DNA of 64,000 nt from Massilia sp. NR 4-1. Lineage in GTDB: Bacteria > Pseudomonadota > Gammaproteobacteria > Burkholderiales > Burkholderiaceae_D. Shown here one piece after another: positions 16,513-25,065 of the stretch. The notes below the pieces were generated by a model that made no database searches, was not told where the DNA came from, and saw only the letters and a list, made by a program, of their open reading frames with translations. The stretch spans positions 2,542,001-2,606,000 of the forward strand of contig NZ_CP012201.1 in assembly GCF_001191005.1 (NCBI RefSeq). Direction: 5' to 3'. Both the position numbers and the translations under genes were made by a program. Position 1 is the first letter of the stretch, and every line of letters begins with the position of its first letter.

Positions 16513-17048
16513 CAGGACTTCAGGGTTTCGCGGTCGATCTGGACCGTCTGTTCGCCGTCGGTCAGCCAGATCTGGCCGTCCTGGATGGTGCATTGCAGCT
16601 GCATGGTGCGCTTGGCCATGCTTTCCAGCGCCAGCGTGGCTTCGGACGGCAGGTTGATGACCGTGACGTTCTTGGCGCGGTCGATCTTGTTGGCGATCTG
16701 CTTCCACCAGATATGGCTGGTGGCGTTGTAGCAATACACGATCACCTTGTCCGAGCGGCCGGCGCCCTTCAGGATGCGGCGGTCGTCCGGCTGGCCGACT
16801 TCGATCCACAGCTGGATGGCGTCGGTCAGGTCTTTCTGCCACAGGTCCGGCTCGTCGACGTCGAACATGCCCTTGGTGAAGGTCAGCGCCTCGTCGGCAT
16901 GGATGGCGAAGGCCAAGAGGCGCACCATCATGCGTTCGTCCGTTTCGGACGGGTGGCGCGCCAGGGTCAGCGTGTGGGTGCCATAGTAGTTGCGGTCCAT
17001 GTCCGCAATCGACAGTTCGGCTTTGTAAATTGTTGCTTTGAGTGCCAT
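16512..17048 (-). CDS. yaeQ: YaeQ family protein
   Basis: 178 residues, the full family length (about 180). Family features include MALKATIYKAELSIADMDRNYY at the start, here positions 1-22, and a PD-(D/E)xK nuclease-like core (IEVGQPDDRRILKGAG, VIVYCYN). YaeQ has been linked to suppression of rfaH haemolysin defects in enterics, but its biochemical function is not established. It starts 21 bases after purU and overlaps the M48 gene by one base. Confidence 0.92.
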   Translation of the reverse strand: MALKATIYKAELSIADMDRNYYGTHTLTLARHPSETDERMMVRLLAFAIHADEALTFTKGMFDVDEPDLWQKDLTDAIQLWIEVGQPDDRRILKGAGRSDKVIVYCYNATSHIWWKQIANKIDRAKNVTVINLPSEATLALESMAKRTMQLQCTIQDGQIWLTDGEQTVQIDRETLKS

Positions 17049-17069
17049 CTAGGAAACTATATATACGGT

Positions 17070-17939
17070 TTATTTGAATACCACGGTTTTGCTGCCGTTC
17101 TGCAGCACGCGATGCTCGACGAACCACTTCACGGCGCGCGCCAGCACCACGCATTCCACGTCGCGGCCGATGGCCGACAAGGTGGCAGCGTCCATCGAAT
17201 GGTCGACGCGTTCCACATCCTGCTCGATGATCGGGCCTTCGTCCAGGTCGCCGGTGACGAAATGGGCGGTGGCGCCGATCAGCTTCACGCCGCGGTGGTG
17301 CGCCTGGGCGTAAGGCTTGGCGCCCTTGAAGCTGGGCAGGAAGGAGTGGTGGATATTGATTGCCTTGCCTTTCAGGCGGGCGCACAGCGATGGCGACAGG
17401 ATTTGCATATAGCGCGCCAGCACCACCAGATCGACCTGGTGCATGTCCATCAGTTCGATAATTTTCGCTTCCTGGGCCAGCTTCGCCGCTTCCGGCGCGC
17501 CGGTAGCCAGCGGCAGGTGGTGGAAGGGAATATTATAGCTGGCCGCCAGCTGGTAAAAGTCCATGTGGTTGGAGACGATGGCCGGGATTTCGACCGGCAG
17601 CAGGCCGCTCTTGTAGCGGAACAGCAGGTCGTTCAGGCAATGGCCGATTTTCGACACCATCAGCATCACGCGCGGCTTGTAGTGCGCGTCATGCAGATCC
17701 CACTCCAGCTGCATTTCCTGCGCCAGCCCGGAGAAGGCGGCCCGCAGCGCCTCATCGCTGACAGCGGCGTCTTCGCGCGAGAAGTGCACGCGCATGAAAA
17801 AGCGGTGTTCTTCCTGGGCGCCAAACTGGGCGGAGTCGATGATGTTGCAGCCATGGTCGGCCAGGAATCCCGAGACGCGATGCACAATGCCGCGCTGGTC
17901 CTGGCAAGAAAGAGTCAAGATGTATTCCGGGTAGAGCAT
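17070..17939 (-). CDS. purU: Formyltetrahydrofolate deformylase
   Basis: 289 residues from the ATG at 17939 (GAGGA ribosome binding site), the usual length. An N-terminal ACT domain (about 5-85, LTLSCQDQRGIVHRVSGFL) senses ligands such as glycine and methionine in the E. coli enzyme. The C-terminal formyl-transferase fold (about 90-285) has the catalytic segments NIHHSFLPSFKGA and ATAHFVTGDLDEGPIIEQ. It hydrolyses 10-formyl-tetrahydrofolate to formate and tetrahydrofolate, supplying formate and balancing one-carbon pools. It leads the purU-yaeQ-M48 group. Confidence 0.95.
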   Translation of the reverse strand: MLYPEYILTLSCQDQRGIVHRVSGFLADHGCNIIDSAQFGAQEEHRFFMRVHFSREDAAVSDEALRAAFSGLAQEMQLEWDLHDAHYKPRVMLMVSKIGHCLNDLLFRYKSGLLPVEIPAIVSNHMDFYQLAASYNIPFHHLPLATGAPEAAKLAQEAKIIELMDMHQVDLVVLARYMQILSPSLCARLKGKAINIHHSFLPSFKGAKPYAQAHHRGVKLIGATAHFVTGDLDEGPIIEQDVERVDHSMDAATLSAIGRDVECVVLARAVKWFVEHRVLQNGSKTVVFK

Positions 17940-18074
17940 GGTCGATTCCTCATAGGGGGTCAGTATTGTCGCACGAATAAGCTGCAGCGCAGCAAAAACA
18001 AAAAGTACGACCATGCCTTTCCGACAATTTGTGGTTTATAGTACAGAGATAACACCTTTTTGAAGGGAGTAACG

Positions 18075-19097
18075 ATGACGACGACCTTGGAGAACCGGCA
18101 ATTCCGGCTGGCGGCGCGCCCGGTGGGCATGTCGCAGGCCAGCGACTGGCAGCAGACGGTGGAGACCGTGCGCGAACTGGCGGAGGGCGAAATCCTGGTG
18201 CAATCCCTCTACCTCTCGCTCGACCCGGCCATGCGCGGCTGGATGAACGACGCCAAGTCCTATATCCGTCCGGTGGCGATCGGCGAAGTGATGCGGGCCG
18301 GCGGCGTGGGCGTGGTGCTGGCCTCGCGCTCGGCCAAATTCGCGGTGGGCGAGCATGTGTCGGGGGGGCTCGGCGTGCAGCAGTACTGGATCGGCCAGGC
18401 CGAAGACAAGACGGCGGCCTTCTACAAGATCGACCCGGCCCTGGCGCCGCTGCCGACCTGGCTCAACACCCTGGGCATGCCGGGCATGACGGCTTATTTC
18501 GGCCTGACCGAGGTGGGCCAGCCGCGCGCCGGCGAAACCGTGGTGGTGTCCGGCGCCGCCGGCGCCGTGGGCCAGACCGTGGGCCAGTTGGCCAAGCTGC
18601 TGGGCTGCCGCGCCGTGGGCATTGCCGGCGGCGCTGCCAAATGCGATTTCGTGGTCAAGGAACTGGGCTTCGACGCCTGCATCGACTACAAGCAGGCGTC
18701 GGTGCGCGATGGCTTGAAAGAACACTGTCCGCAAGGCGTGGACGTGTATTTCGATAATGTCGGCGGCGACATCCTCGACACGGTGCTGACCCGCATCAAC
18801 CGCAAGGCGCGCATCGTGATCTGCGGCGCCATCTCGCAGTACAACAATACCTCGCAGGTGCAAGGCCCGGCCAACTACCTGTCGCTGCTGGTGAACCGCG
18901 CCCGCATGGAGGGCATGGTGGTATTCGACTATGCCGACCGCTATCCGGTGGCTATGGCGGCCCTGGGCAAATGGCTACAGGAGGGCAAGATCAAGAGCCG
19001 CGAGGACGTGGTGCGCGGCCTGGAGAACTTCCCGCAGGCGCTGTCCATGCTGTTCGAGGGTAAGAACTTCGGCAAGCTGGTGTTGCAGCTCAGCTGA
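18075..19097 (+). CDS. NADPH-dependent medium-chain reductase (CurA/2-alkenal reductase type)
   Basis: 340 residues from the ATG at 18075 with GGGAG upstream; a TTG at 18060 is in frame but less likely. It is a zinc-free MDR enzyme: N-terminal GroES-like domain with YLSLDPAMRGWMND, Rossmann domain with GAAGAVGQTVGQLAKLLG (about 155-172) and the family segment YFDNVGGDILD. Relatives reduce alpha,beta-unsaturated aldehydes and ketones or curcumin with NADPH, as leukotriene B4 dehydrogenase-like proteins. The true substrate is open. It is monocistronic and divergent from purU. Confidence 0.9.
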   Translation: MTTTLENRQFRLAARPVGMSQASDWQQTVETVRELAEGEILVQSLYLSLDPAMRGWMNDAKSYIRPVAIGEVMRAGGVGVVLASRSAKFAVGEHVSGGLGVQQYWIGQAEDKTAAFYKIDPALAPLPTWLNTLGMPGMTAYFGLTEVGQPRAGETVVVSGAAGAVGQTVGQLAKLLGCRAVGIAGGAAKCDFVVKELGFDACIDYKQASVRDGLKEHCPQGVDVYFDNVGGDILDTVLTRINRKARIVICGAISQYNNTSQVQGPANYLSLLVNRARMEGMVVFDYADRYPVAMAALGKWLQEGKIKSREDVVRGLENFPQALSMLFEGKNFGKLVLQLS

Positions 19098-19208
19098 TTT
19101 TTTCGCAACGAGCGGAACTAAAGCCATCTTTCCATCTCCAATCTGCAAACGGTTCCCTGCCGTTTGTCGCCCGCGGGCGATCCGATCAACGCGGACTAGG
19201 AGATGGAG

Positions 19209-19559
19209 ATGGCTAACAATCAAGCCGGGCAAGGCGAGGGCAACAGCCAAAAGGCCGATCCCGCCAGCAGTCAGAAAAGCAACGCCAAGCGCGGCTTCGC
19301 CGCCATGGACGCCGCGCAGCAGCGCCAGATCGCCAGCAAGGGCGGCCAGGCGGCCCACCAGAAAGGCACGGCGCACGAATTCGACTCCGAAGAGGCGCGC
19401 CGCGCCGGCCAGAAAGGCGGCGTGGCCGTGAGCCGCGACCGCGAACATATGGCCGCCATCGGCCGCAAAGGCGGCGAGAGCCGGCAGTCGGCCCAGCGCA
19501 ATAATGCCAGCCGCGACAGCCGGCCCAGCGAGAGTTCAGGCGGCAGCGAGACAGGATGA
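19209..19559 (+). CDS. KGG-repeat stress protein
   Basis: 116 residues from the ATG at 19209 (AGGAG six bases upstream). Very hydrophilic and probably disordered, with three copies of a KGG motif (SKGGQAA, QKGGVAV, RKGGESR) within about 65 residues, as in the GsiB/YciG/ConM-like stress proteins induced by drying, starvation or sigma-S-type responses. No catalytic function is expected. Its last 24 bases overlap the end of the convergent inositol-monophosphatase-like gene. A GGAACT sequence at 19115-19120 could be an ECF-type -35 element, a weak suggestion. Confidence 0.85.
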   Translation: MANNQAGQGEGNSQKADPASSQKSNAKRGFAAMDAAQQRQIASKGGQAAHQKGTAHEFDSEEARRAGQKGGVAVSRDREHMAAIGRKGGESRQSAQRNNASRDSRPSESSGGSETG

Positions 19560-20345
19560 GCCGTTCAGCGTCAGCAGCAGGCTGGCGTGGGCGCCGGACG
19601 GCGCCGCCACCAGGCTGGCCGAATGCGGGTGGTAGAACAGACCGTCCACCGTACTGGTGCGCCCGCCAGCCTCGCGCACCAGCAGGGCCGCACCCGCGCA
19701 GTTGAAACCATCCTCGCCGTATTGCCAGAAACCGTCCAGACGGCCACACGCCACATAGGCCAATTGCAGGGCCACCGAACCGAGATTGCGCACAGCTGTC
19801 GCCTCGGCCTGCACCGCGCTGAGCGCGCTGGCGGCCAGCGCCAGCATGCGCGGCTGGGCGCTGGCAAACGGTGGATGGTTGGTGGCCAGCACGCCATGGC
19901 GGTGGCTGCTTCCGTCCTTGACGCCAATGCGGCGGCCATTCCGGAAAGCGCCCCGCCCTTCCACGGCGTGGAACATCTCGCCATTCATCACATCGAAGAC
20001 GGCGCAAAACACCGGTTCGCCATCGCGCAGCAGGGTCAGGTTCATGGCCCAGAACGGAATGCCGCGCAGGAATTGCAGCGCGCCGTCGATCGGATCGCAC
20101 AACCAGCATTCGCCATCGAGCGCGTTTCCGCCGCCTTCCTCCCTTGCGTCGCGCCAGGCGATATGGGGATAGAAAGCGCCCAGCTCCTGGCGGATGGCCC
20201 GCGCCGCGCCGCCATCGATGCGATGGAAGGCTTCCATCATCTGTTCCGGCTCGGCGGCCGCCTGCAGCGCGCGGAAGGCGTCGCGCAATTCTTCACCGAC
20301 CGAGCGCAGCAGACTCAGGATCACGTCCAGATCGATTTGTCTCAT
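19536..20345 (-). CDS. Inositol monophosphatase-like protein with altered metal site
   Basis: 269 residues from the ATG at 20345 (AAGGGAG ribosome binding site). The FIG/IMPase fold is recognisable (DPIDGALQFLRGIPFWAMNL, VRNLGSVALQLAYVACGRLDG). Three catalytic motifs differ from active enzymes: DPxDGTxNF reads DPIDGALQF (Thr to Ala, Asn to Gln), the GEES motif reads REEG, and the C-terminal WDxAAG reads FNCAGA, so the third metal-binding Asp is Asn. Active suhB is encoded separately at 46014. This protein may act on another phosphate, or be a non-catalytic relative. It converges on and overlaps the KGG gene. Confidence 0.8.
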   Translation of the reverse strand: MRQIDLDVILSLLRSVGEELRDAFRALQAAAEPEQMMEAFHRIDGGAARAIRQELGAFYPHIAWRDAREEGGGNALDGECWLCDPIDGALQFLRGIPFWAMNLTLLRDGEPVFCAVFDVMNGEMFHAVEGRGAFRNGRRIGVKDGSSHRHGVLATNHPPFASAQPRMLALAASALSAVQAEATAVRNLGSVALQLAYVACGRLDGFWQYGEDGFNCAGAALLVREAGGRTSTVDGLFYHPHSASLVAAPSGAHASLLLTLNGSSCLAAA

Positions 20346-20440
20346 GATTGACTCCCTTGCTCGAAAGTCATAGATTGCCATGAGAAATGCTGTCCCGCTA
20401 ACGGTAAAATGCCACTCAATATCTTGATCGGGCCAAAATC

Positions 20441-21283
20441 ATGCAAGAAGCCGAATCGCAGACCACCCGGCTCAAAGGGGACCACCTGATGTGCCTGCTG
20501 GCCGAGTACGCCACGCCCGGCCAGAACCATGAGGTGCACAGCCATCCGCAGGGCCAGCTCTATCTCGCCGTACAAGGCTTGATCGTGGTGGAATCGACTG
20601 GCATGCGCTGCATGATGCCGCCCGGCCGCATGGGCTGGATTCCGCCCTATGCGCCGCACGGGGCCGTGGTGCACGGCAGCCCGAACAGCGACCTGGTTGG
20701 CTACAATATTTTTCTGGCGCCCGAGCTATGCGGCAAGCTGCCCGAGCTGCCCGTGGTGCTGCGTCCCAGCCCGCTGGCCCATGCCCTGATCGAACGCATG
20801 GTGAGCTGGCCGGGCGGCGTGCCGCCGGACGACAGCGGCTACCGCATCCTCGATGTGCTGCTCGATGAAATCCAGCGCGCCGAAGCCGATCCGCTGCGCC
20901 TGACCATGCCCAGCCATCCGCGCCTGCAGCAGATGGCGGCCGCCATCGCCGAACATCCGGCCGACGAAACCGATCTGGATAGCTGGGCCGAACGCCTGGG
21001 CCTCTCGCGCCGCAGCATCACGCGCCACTTCCGCGCCGAAACCGGCATGTCAGTGGTGGAATGGCGGCAGACGGCGCGCCTGCAGAAAGGCGCGGAAATG
21101 CTGAACGCGGGCGAATCCGTGACGGCGGTGGCGCTGACCCTGGGCTATGACAGCGTCAGCAGCTTCATCGCCCTCTTCCGCCGCATGCTGGGCGTGACCC
21201 CGGCCCGCTTCGCGCGCGGCCCGGCCGACCCGGCGCTTGAGCCGGAGCAGGCGCCGCAACCAGCGCCACAGCAGGCGGCCTAA
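20441..21283 (+). CDS. AraC-family transcriptional regulator with N-terminal cupin
   Basis: 280 residues. An N-terminal cupin-type domain (about 10-140, HSHPQGQLYLAVQGL and PPGRMGWIPP) is followed by two helix-turn-helix motifs of the AraC type (about 165-262: LDSWAERLGLSRRSITRHF and VTAVALTLGYDSVSSFIALF). A Pro/Gln-rich tail ends the protein. Such regulators typically control a neighbouring gene, but its target is not evident; the divergent IMPase-like gene at 20345 is one candidate. Confidence 0.9.
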   Translation: MQEAESQTTRLKGDHLMCLLAEYATPGQNHEVHSHPQGQLYLAVQGLIVVESTGMRCMMPPGRMGWIPPYAPHGAVVHGSPNSDLVGYNIFLAPELCGKLPELPVVLRPSPLAHALIERMVSWPGGVPPDDSGYRILDVLLDEIQRAEADPLRLTMPSHPRLQQMAAAIAEHPADETDLDSWAERLGLSRRSITRHFRAETGMSVVEWRQTARLQKGAEMLNAGESVTAVALTLGYDSVSSFIALFRRMLGVTPARFARGPADPALEPEQAPQPAPQQAA

Positions 21284-21358
21284 GGGCGCTGCCGCGCTCC
21301 GCCTACACGTGCCGCTTGCAGCGCAGCGGAATGGCCGCAGGATGCTTCGTCCGCCGCC

Positions 21359-22171
21359 TTAACCCGGCACGCCGATGATGACGGCCGACGCCTTGAACAG
21401 GGCGCTGGCCGGCATGCCCACTTCCAGCTCCAGCAGTTCCTCGCTGTCGCGCGTGACGGTGGCGGCGATGGTGCCGCCGCCCGGCAAGGCGATGCTCACG
21501 TCCGAATTGACGGCACCTGTTTGCAGGCGCGACACCGTTCCGCACAGGCGGTTGCGCGCCGACAGTTTGGCCTCGCTGTCGCCGGTGGCGATGATGATGG
21601 ACGATGCCTTGATCAGGGCGAAGGCGGCGCAGCCTTCGGTCAGGCCCAGGCTGTCGGTGCTGTCGCGCGTGATGATGGCGATGATCTTCTGCCCGCCCAC
21701 GATGTCCAGCGTGATTTCGTCGTTGACCGCGCCGCGCTTGATCACGCTGACGGTCCCTGCAAACTGGTTGCGCGCACTGGTTTTCATTCTCATGGTCTGG
21801 AGCAAAAGGAAATCGTCGGCCAGCGCATGCGACTGGCGGCTCAGGTGTTCGATGAACAGGCGGTGTTCGCGTTCGATCTGGCGGAAGTTCTCCACCAACT
21901 GCGTGCCGCGCTTCGTCAGATGCGTACCGCCGCCGCCCTTGCCGCCGGCCAGGCGTTCGACCAGGGGTTCACCCGCCAGATTGTTCATCGCGTCGATGGC
22001 GTCCCAGGCCGCCTTGTAGCTCATCTTGATGGCCTTGGCGGCTTTGGTGATGGAGCCGTGTTCGGCGATGGCGGCCAGCAGGGCCACCCGGTCCGGACCG
22101 CCCAGATGCTGGCCGCCCATGGTCATCCAGACCTCGCCCTGCAATTCCAGTTGTCTCTCTTCGCTAGACAT
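21359..22171 (-). CDS. modE: Molybdate-responsive regulator ModE
   Basis: 270 residues. N-terminal winged helix of the LysR type (about 20-80, ALLAAIAEHGSITKAAKAIKMSYKAAWDAIDAMN) followed by two tandem Mop/TOBE domains (about 125-192 and 200-268, SARNQFAGTVSVIKRGAVN and SARNRLCGTVSRLQTGAVN) that bind molybdate. With molybdate bound, ModE dimers repress uptake genes. A consensus ModE operator covers the modA promoter at 24324-24347, so the operon, with modE as its last gene, is probably self-limiting. It overlaps modC by eight bases. Confidence 0.95.
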   Translation of the reverse strand: MSSEERQLELQGEVWMTMGGQHLGGPDRVALLAAIAEHGSITKAAKAIKMSYKAAWDAIDAMNNLAGEPLVERLAGGKGGGGTHLTKRGTQLVENFRQIEREHRLFIEHLSRQSHALADDFLLLQTMRMKTSARNQFAGTVSVIKRGAVNDEITLDIVGGQKIIAIITRDSTDSLGLTEGCAAFALIKASSIIIATGDSEAKLSARNRLCGTVSRLQTGAVNSDVSIALPGGGTIAATVTRDSEELLELEVGMPASALFKASAVIIGVPG

Positions 22172-22841
22172 GGCGCTCCTCGATAATGGCGCCGTCCGAC
22201 ATGGTCAGGACATGGCCGCCGAAAGTGTTGGCATCGTCGGGATCGTGCGTAATCAGCAGCATGGGAATGCCCAGGCGCTGCTGCAATGCGTCCAGCTCCG
22301 CGCGCATGCGCACGCGCAGGGCCGGGTCGAGGGCGGCGAAAGGCTCATCCAGCAGCAGCGCCGCCGGATTGGCAATCAGGGCGCGCGCCAGGGCCACACG
22401 CTGCCGCTGTCCGCCCGAGAGCTGGGACGGCGGCTGGTGCGCCACGGCGCGCAGCTCGAAAGCGTCCAGCCAGTATTCGAGCGCCTCGGAATTGGCCGTG
22501 GGCTTGGGATTGAACCAGCCGCCCCGCATGCCAAAGGCGATATTCTGCCGCACATTCAGGTGCGGGAACAAGGCATAGTCCTGGAACAGGTAGGCCACGC
22601 GCCGTTTCTGCGGCGTGATATTGATGCCGGCCGCGCTGTCGAACAGGCGCTTGCCGGCCAGCTCGATCACGCCGCGGTCGGGCTGCATCAGGCCTGCCAC
22701 GGCTTTCAGCATCTGGCTCTTGCCCGCGCCGGAAGCGCCGTAAATCACGATGCGCCCGCTGTTGGACGTGAAGTTCGCCTTCAGCTTGAATTCGCGCTGG
22801 CCGGAGCGCAGGGTCTTTTCGATGTCGATATTGAAGTACAT
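22164..22841 (-). CDS. modC: Molybdate ABC transporter ATP-binding protein
   Basis: 225 residues. Walker A GASGAGKS (about 35-42), Q-loop FQDYALFPH, signature LSGGQRQRVALARAL and Walker B ALLLDEP are all present. It is shorter than E. coli ModC (352) because it lacks the C-terminal Mop/TOBE domain; that regulatory function may be left to the two Mop domains of ModE. It powers molybdate import with the ModB permease. It starts two bases after the modB stop region and overlaps modE. Confidence 0.93.
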   Translation of the reverse strand: MYFNIDIEKTLRSGQREFKLKANFTSNSGRIVIYGASGAGKSQMLKAVAGLMQPDRGVIELAGKRLFDSAAGINITPQKRRVAYLFQDYALFPHLNVRQNIAFGMRGGWFNPKPTANSEALEYWLDAFELRAVAHQPPSQLSGGQRQRVALARALIANPAALLLDEPFAALDPALRVRMRAELDALQQRLGIPMLLITHDPDDANTFGGHVLTMSDGAIIEERHV

Positions 22842-22843
22842 GC

Positions 22844-23515
22844 TCAGTCCTGCGGATTGCGGCTCGGCGTGAGGCGGTTGGCCAGCACCAGCACCACCAC
22901 GCAGGTGAGCGAGGTGATCAGCACCAGCAGATTGGCGGTATCGTCCTGGCCCGCCTGCACCGCCTCATACACGGCGATGGACAGGGTCTGCGTCTTGCCC
23001 GGAATGCTGCCCGCCACCATCAGCGTGGCGCCGAATTCGCCCATGGTGCGGGCGAAGGCCAGCAGCACGCCGGCCAGCACGCCGCGCCAGGCCAGCGGCA
23101 GGGTCACGCGCAGGAAGATGGCGAATTCGGAGACGCCCAGCACGCGCGCCGCCTGCTCCAGTTGCACGTCCACCGTTTCAAAGGCGGAGCGCGCCGCCTT
23201 CAGCACCAGCGGGAAGGCGACGACGGCGGCCGCCAGCACCGCCGCCTGCCAGGTGAAGATCAGATTGATGCCGAAGCTGCTTTGCAGCCAGGCGCCCAAC
23301 GGCCCCTGGCGGCCGATCAGCACCAGCAGGTAGTAGCCCAGCACCGTGGGCGGCATCACCATCGGCAGCGTCAGCACCGCGTCCAGCAGGTCGCGTCCTG
23401 GAAAGCGGCAGCGCGCCAGCAGATAGCCGGCCGCCACGCCCAGCACCAGGTCCAGCAGCGTCGCCCACATCGCCACCTTGAGCGAGAGACCGAGCGCGGT
23501 CCATGCAGCATCCAT
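22844..23515 (-). CDS. modB: Molybdate ABC transporter permease
   Basis: 223 residues, with about five or six membrane segments and the cytoplasmic EAA loop (EQAARVLGVSEFAIFLRVTLPLAWRG, here about residues 137-162) that contacts ModC. Residues 45-60 carry the DAVLTLPMVMPPTVLGYY segment typical of ModB/CysT permeases. It forms the membrane channel for molybdate or tungstate. It lies between modA and modC on the minus strand. Confidence 0.94.
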   Translation of the reverse strand: MDAAWTALGLSLKVAMWATLLDLVLGVAAGYLLARCRFPGRDLLDAVLTLPMVMPPTVLGYYLLVLIGRQGPLGAWLQSSFGINLIFTWQAAVLAAAVVAFPLVLKAARSAFETVDVQLEQAARVLGVSEFAIFLRVTLPLAWRGVLAGVLLAFARTMGEFGATLMVAGSIPGKTQTLSIAVYEAVQAGQDDTANLLVLITSLTCVVVLVLANRLTPSRNPQD

Positions 23516-23554
23516 CTAAACCTCTACTTCCTTATTGCGCGGTGAATCCCTTGC

Positions 23555-24298
23555 TCATGGACGGCCGAAACCGTATTTGGCGAGGATGGCCTGGCCGGTG
23601 GACGACAGCGTGAAATCGACGAACTGGCGCGCGCCCTTGGCGTTGGCGGCACCGCTCAGCGCGGAGATCGGATAGGTGACGGGGGTTTCGGTCGGCACGG
23701 TGAACTGCGCTTTCACTTTGTCTTTTTGCGCGCCGACGTCGGTGGCATAGACGAAGCCTGCATCGACCTCGCCGCGCGCCACGTAGTCGAGGCTTTGGCG
23801 CACCGAGGTGCCGAAGATGAATTTGGTTTCCACATTGGACCAGACGCCGGCTTTTTCCAGCGCCTGTTTGGTGTAGCGGCCGATCGGCACGCTGGCCGGA
23901 TTGCCGGTGGTGATGCGCTTGACGTCCGCGCCGCGCAGATCGCCCAGGGTTTTCAGCGCCAGGGTGCTGGTGGACGGCGTGATCAGCACCACGCTATTGC
24001 TGACGAAATTGTGGCGGGTGCCGGCGGCCAGCAGCTTCATGCCCTCGGCCTTGTCCATGGCTTCCTGGTCGGCGGAGGCGAAGACGTCGACCGGCGCGCC
24101 CTTGCTGATCTGCTGCACCAGGGCGTCGGAAGCGGCGAAGTTCAGCAGAACCTTGTCGCCGGGATTGGCCGCCTCATACGCTTGCGACAGCTCGCGGAAG
24201 GCGTTGGTCAGGCTGGCAGCCGCCGATACCGTGATGTCGGCCGCATTGGCCAGGCCGGCCGCAGCCAGCAGGGTAACAAGACACAATTTCTTCAACAT
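23555..24298 (-). CDS. modA: Molybdate-binding periplasmic protein
   Basis: 247 residues from the ATG at 24298 with GAGAGG upstream. Signal peptide (1-20, GLANA) then the type II periplasmic binding fold; SAAASLTNAFREL near the N-terminus and FAASDALVQQISKGAPVDVFASAD supply the serines and backbone amides that bind the oxyanion, and TGNPASVPIGRYTKQALE is the usual hinge segment. It captures molybdate for the ModBC channel. It is the first gene of modABC-modE. Confidence 0.95.
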   Translation of the reverse strand: MLKKLCLVTLLAAAGLANAADITVSAAASLTNAFRELSQAYEAANPGDKVLLNFAASDALVQQISKGAPVDVFASADQEAMDKAEGMKLLAAGTRHNFVSNSVVLITPSTSTLALKTLGDLRGADVKRITTGNPASVPIGRYTKQALEKAGVWSNVETKFIFGTSVRQSLDYVARGEVDAGFVYATDVGAQKDKVKAQFTVPTETPVTYPISALSGAANAKGARQFVDFTLSSTGQAILAKYGFGRP

Positions 24299-24323
24299 GA
24301 CTTTCCTCTCTGGAAACAAAAAG

Positions 24324-24347
24324 CGCGATATACCGAATTATATAGCG
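24324..24347. promoter_or_regulatory. ModE operator
   Basis: An almost perfect palindrome: CGCGATATA (24324-24332), six bases, TATATAGCG (24339-24347), differing at one position between the half-sites. It matches the known ModE box pattern (CGnTATATA, 6-7 bases, TATATAnCG). It overlaps the modA -10 hexamer, so bound ModE-molybdate would block RNA polymerase. Confidence 0.88.
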
Positions 24348-24366
24348 ACTCAAATTTGCCTGTCAC
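24337..24366 (-). promoter_or_regulatory. modA promoter
   Basis: On the minus strand GTGACA (24366-24361), an 18-base spacer, and a perfect TATAAT (24342-24337). Transcription would start near 24330, about 32 bases before the modA ATG. The -10 lies inside the ModE operator. Confidence 0.8.
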
Positions 24367-24435
24367 CAGCAGAAAATTGATTTAGATCCTATAATTTCAG
24401 AAAATCCTGAAAATTCAAGAAAGATGAAAGGTAAC

Positions 24436-25065
24436 ATGAACAATCTGACGCCGCTCGCCCAAAAATTCATCCTGCACTTTGGCGAGATGGGTAGCCGCTG
24501 GGGCATCAACCGCACCGTGGGCCAGATTTATGCGCTGCTGTATGTCAGTGCGCGGCCGCTGAACGCCGACGAAATCGCCGAGCATCTGGCGTTTTCGCGT
24601 TCGAATGTGTCGATGGGCCTCAAAGAGCTGCAATCCTGGCGCCTGGTCAAGCTGCTGCACCAGCCGAACGACCGCCGCGAATATTTCGAGCCGCCCAAGG
24701 ATGTGTGGGACATCTTCAAAGCCCTGCTGGAAGAGCGCCGCCGGCGCGAGGTCGAACCAACGCTGTCCATGCTGCGTGAATCGCTGCTGGAGAACCCCGC
24801 CAGCGACGGCGACCGCTACGCCCAGCAGCGCATGCGCGAAATGTATGAGCTGATCGAGCTGTCCAGCTCCTGGTTCGACGATGTGCAGCGCCTCTCGCCG
24901 GACACCCTCGCCTCCCTGATGAAGATGGGCTCCACCGTCAAGAAGCTGCTCGACGTGGGCGACTCCGTGCGCGGCAAATTGGGCTTCGGCCGCGCCGCCG
25001 AGGCCCAGGCGCAATCGCAGGCCGATGACGCCGGCCGCGGCTCCGGCGGCGGGGACCACCCATGA
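24436..25065 (+). CDS. GbsR/MarR-family winged-helix regulator of the cyd operon
   Basis: About 209 residues from the ATG at 24436 (AAGG five bases upstream); an ATG at 24424 has no spacing for a ribosome binding site. A winged-helix domain (about 20-100, WGINRTVGQIYALLYVSARPLNADEIAEHLAFSRSN region) resembles GbsR/MarR regulators, followed by helices for dimerisation and a low-complexity tail. Its stop overlaps cydP (ATGA, 25062-25065), so it is the first gene of regulator-cydP-cydA-cydB-cydX. It probably controls this low-oxygen oxidase operon, possibly by self-repression; the signal is unknown. Confidence 0.85.
   Translation: MNNLTPLAQKFILHFGEMGSRWGINRTVGQIYALLYVSARPLNADEIAEHLAFSRSNVSMGLKELQSWRLVKLLHQPNDRREYFEPPKDVWDIFKALLEERRRREVEPTLSMLRESLLENPASDGDRYAQQRMREMYELIELSSSWFDDVQRLSPDTLASLMKMGSTVKKLLDVGDSVRGKLGFGRAAEAQAQSQADDAGRGSGGGDHP

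Noticed and set aside
23162..23545. A plus-strand frame across modB
   Set aside because: It runs opposite a clear permease gene and has no domain.
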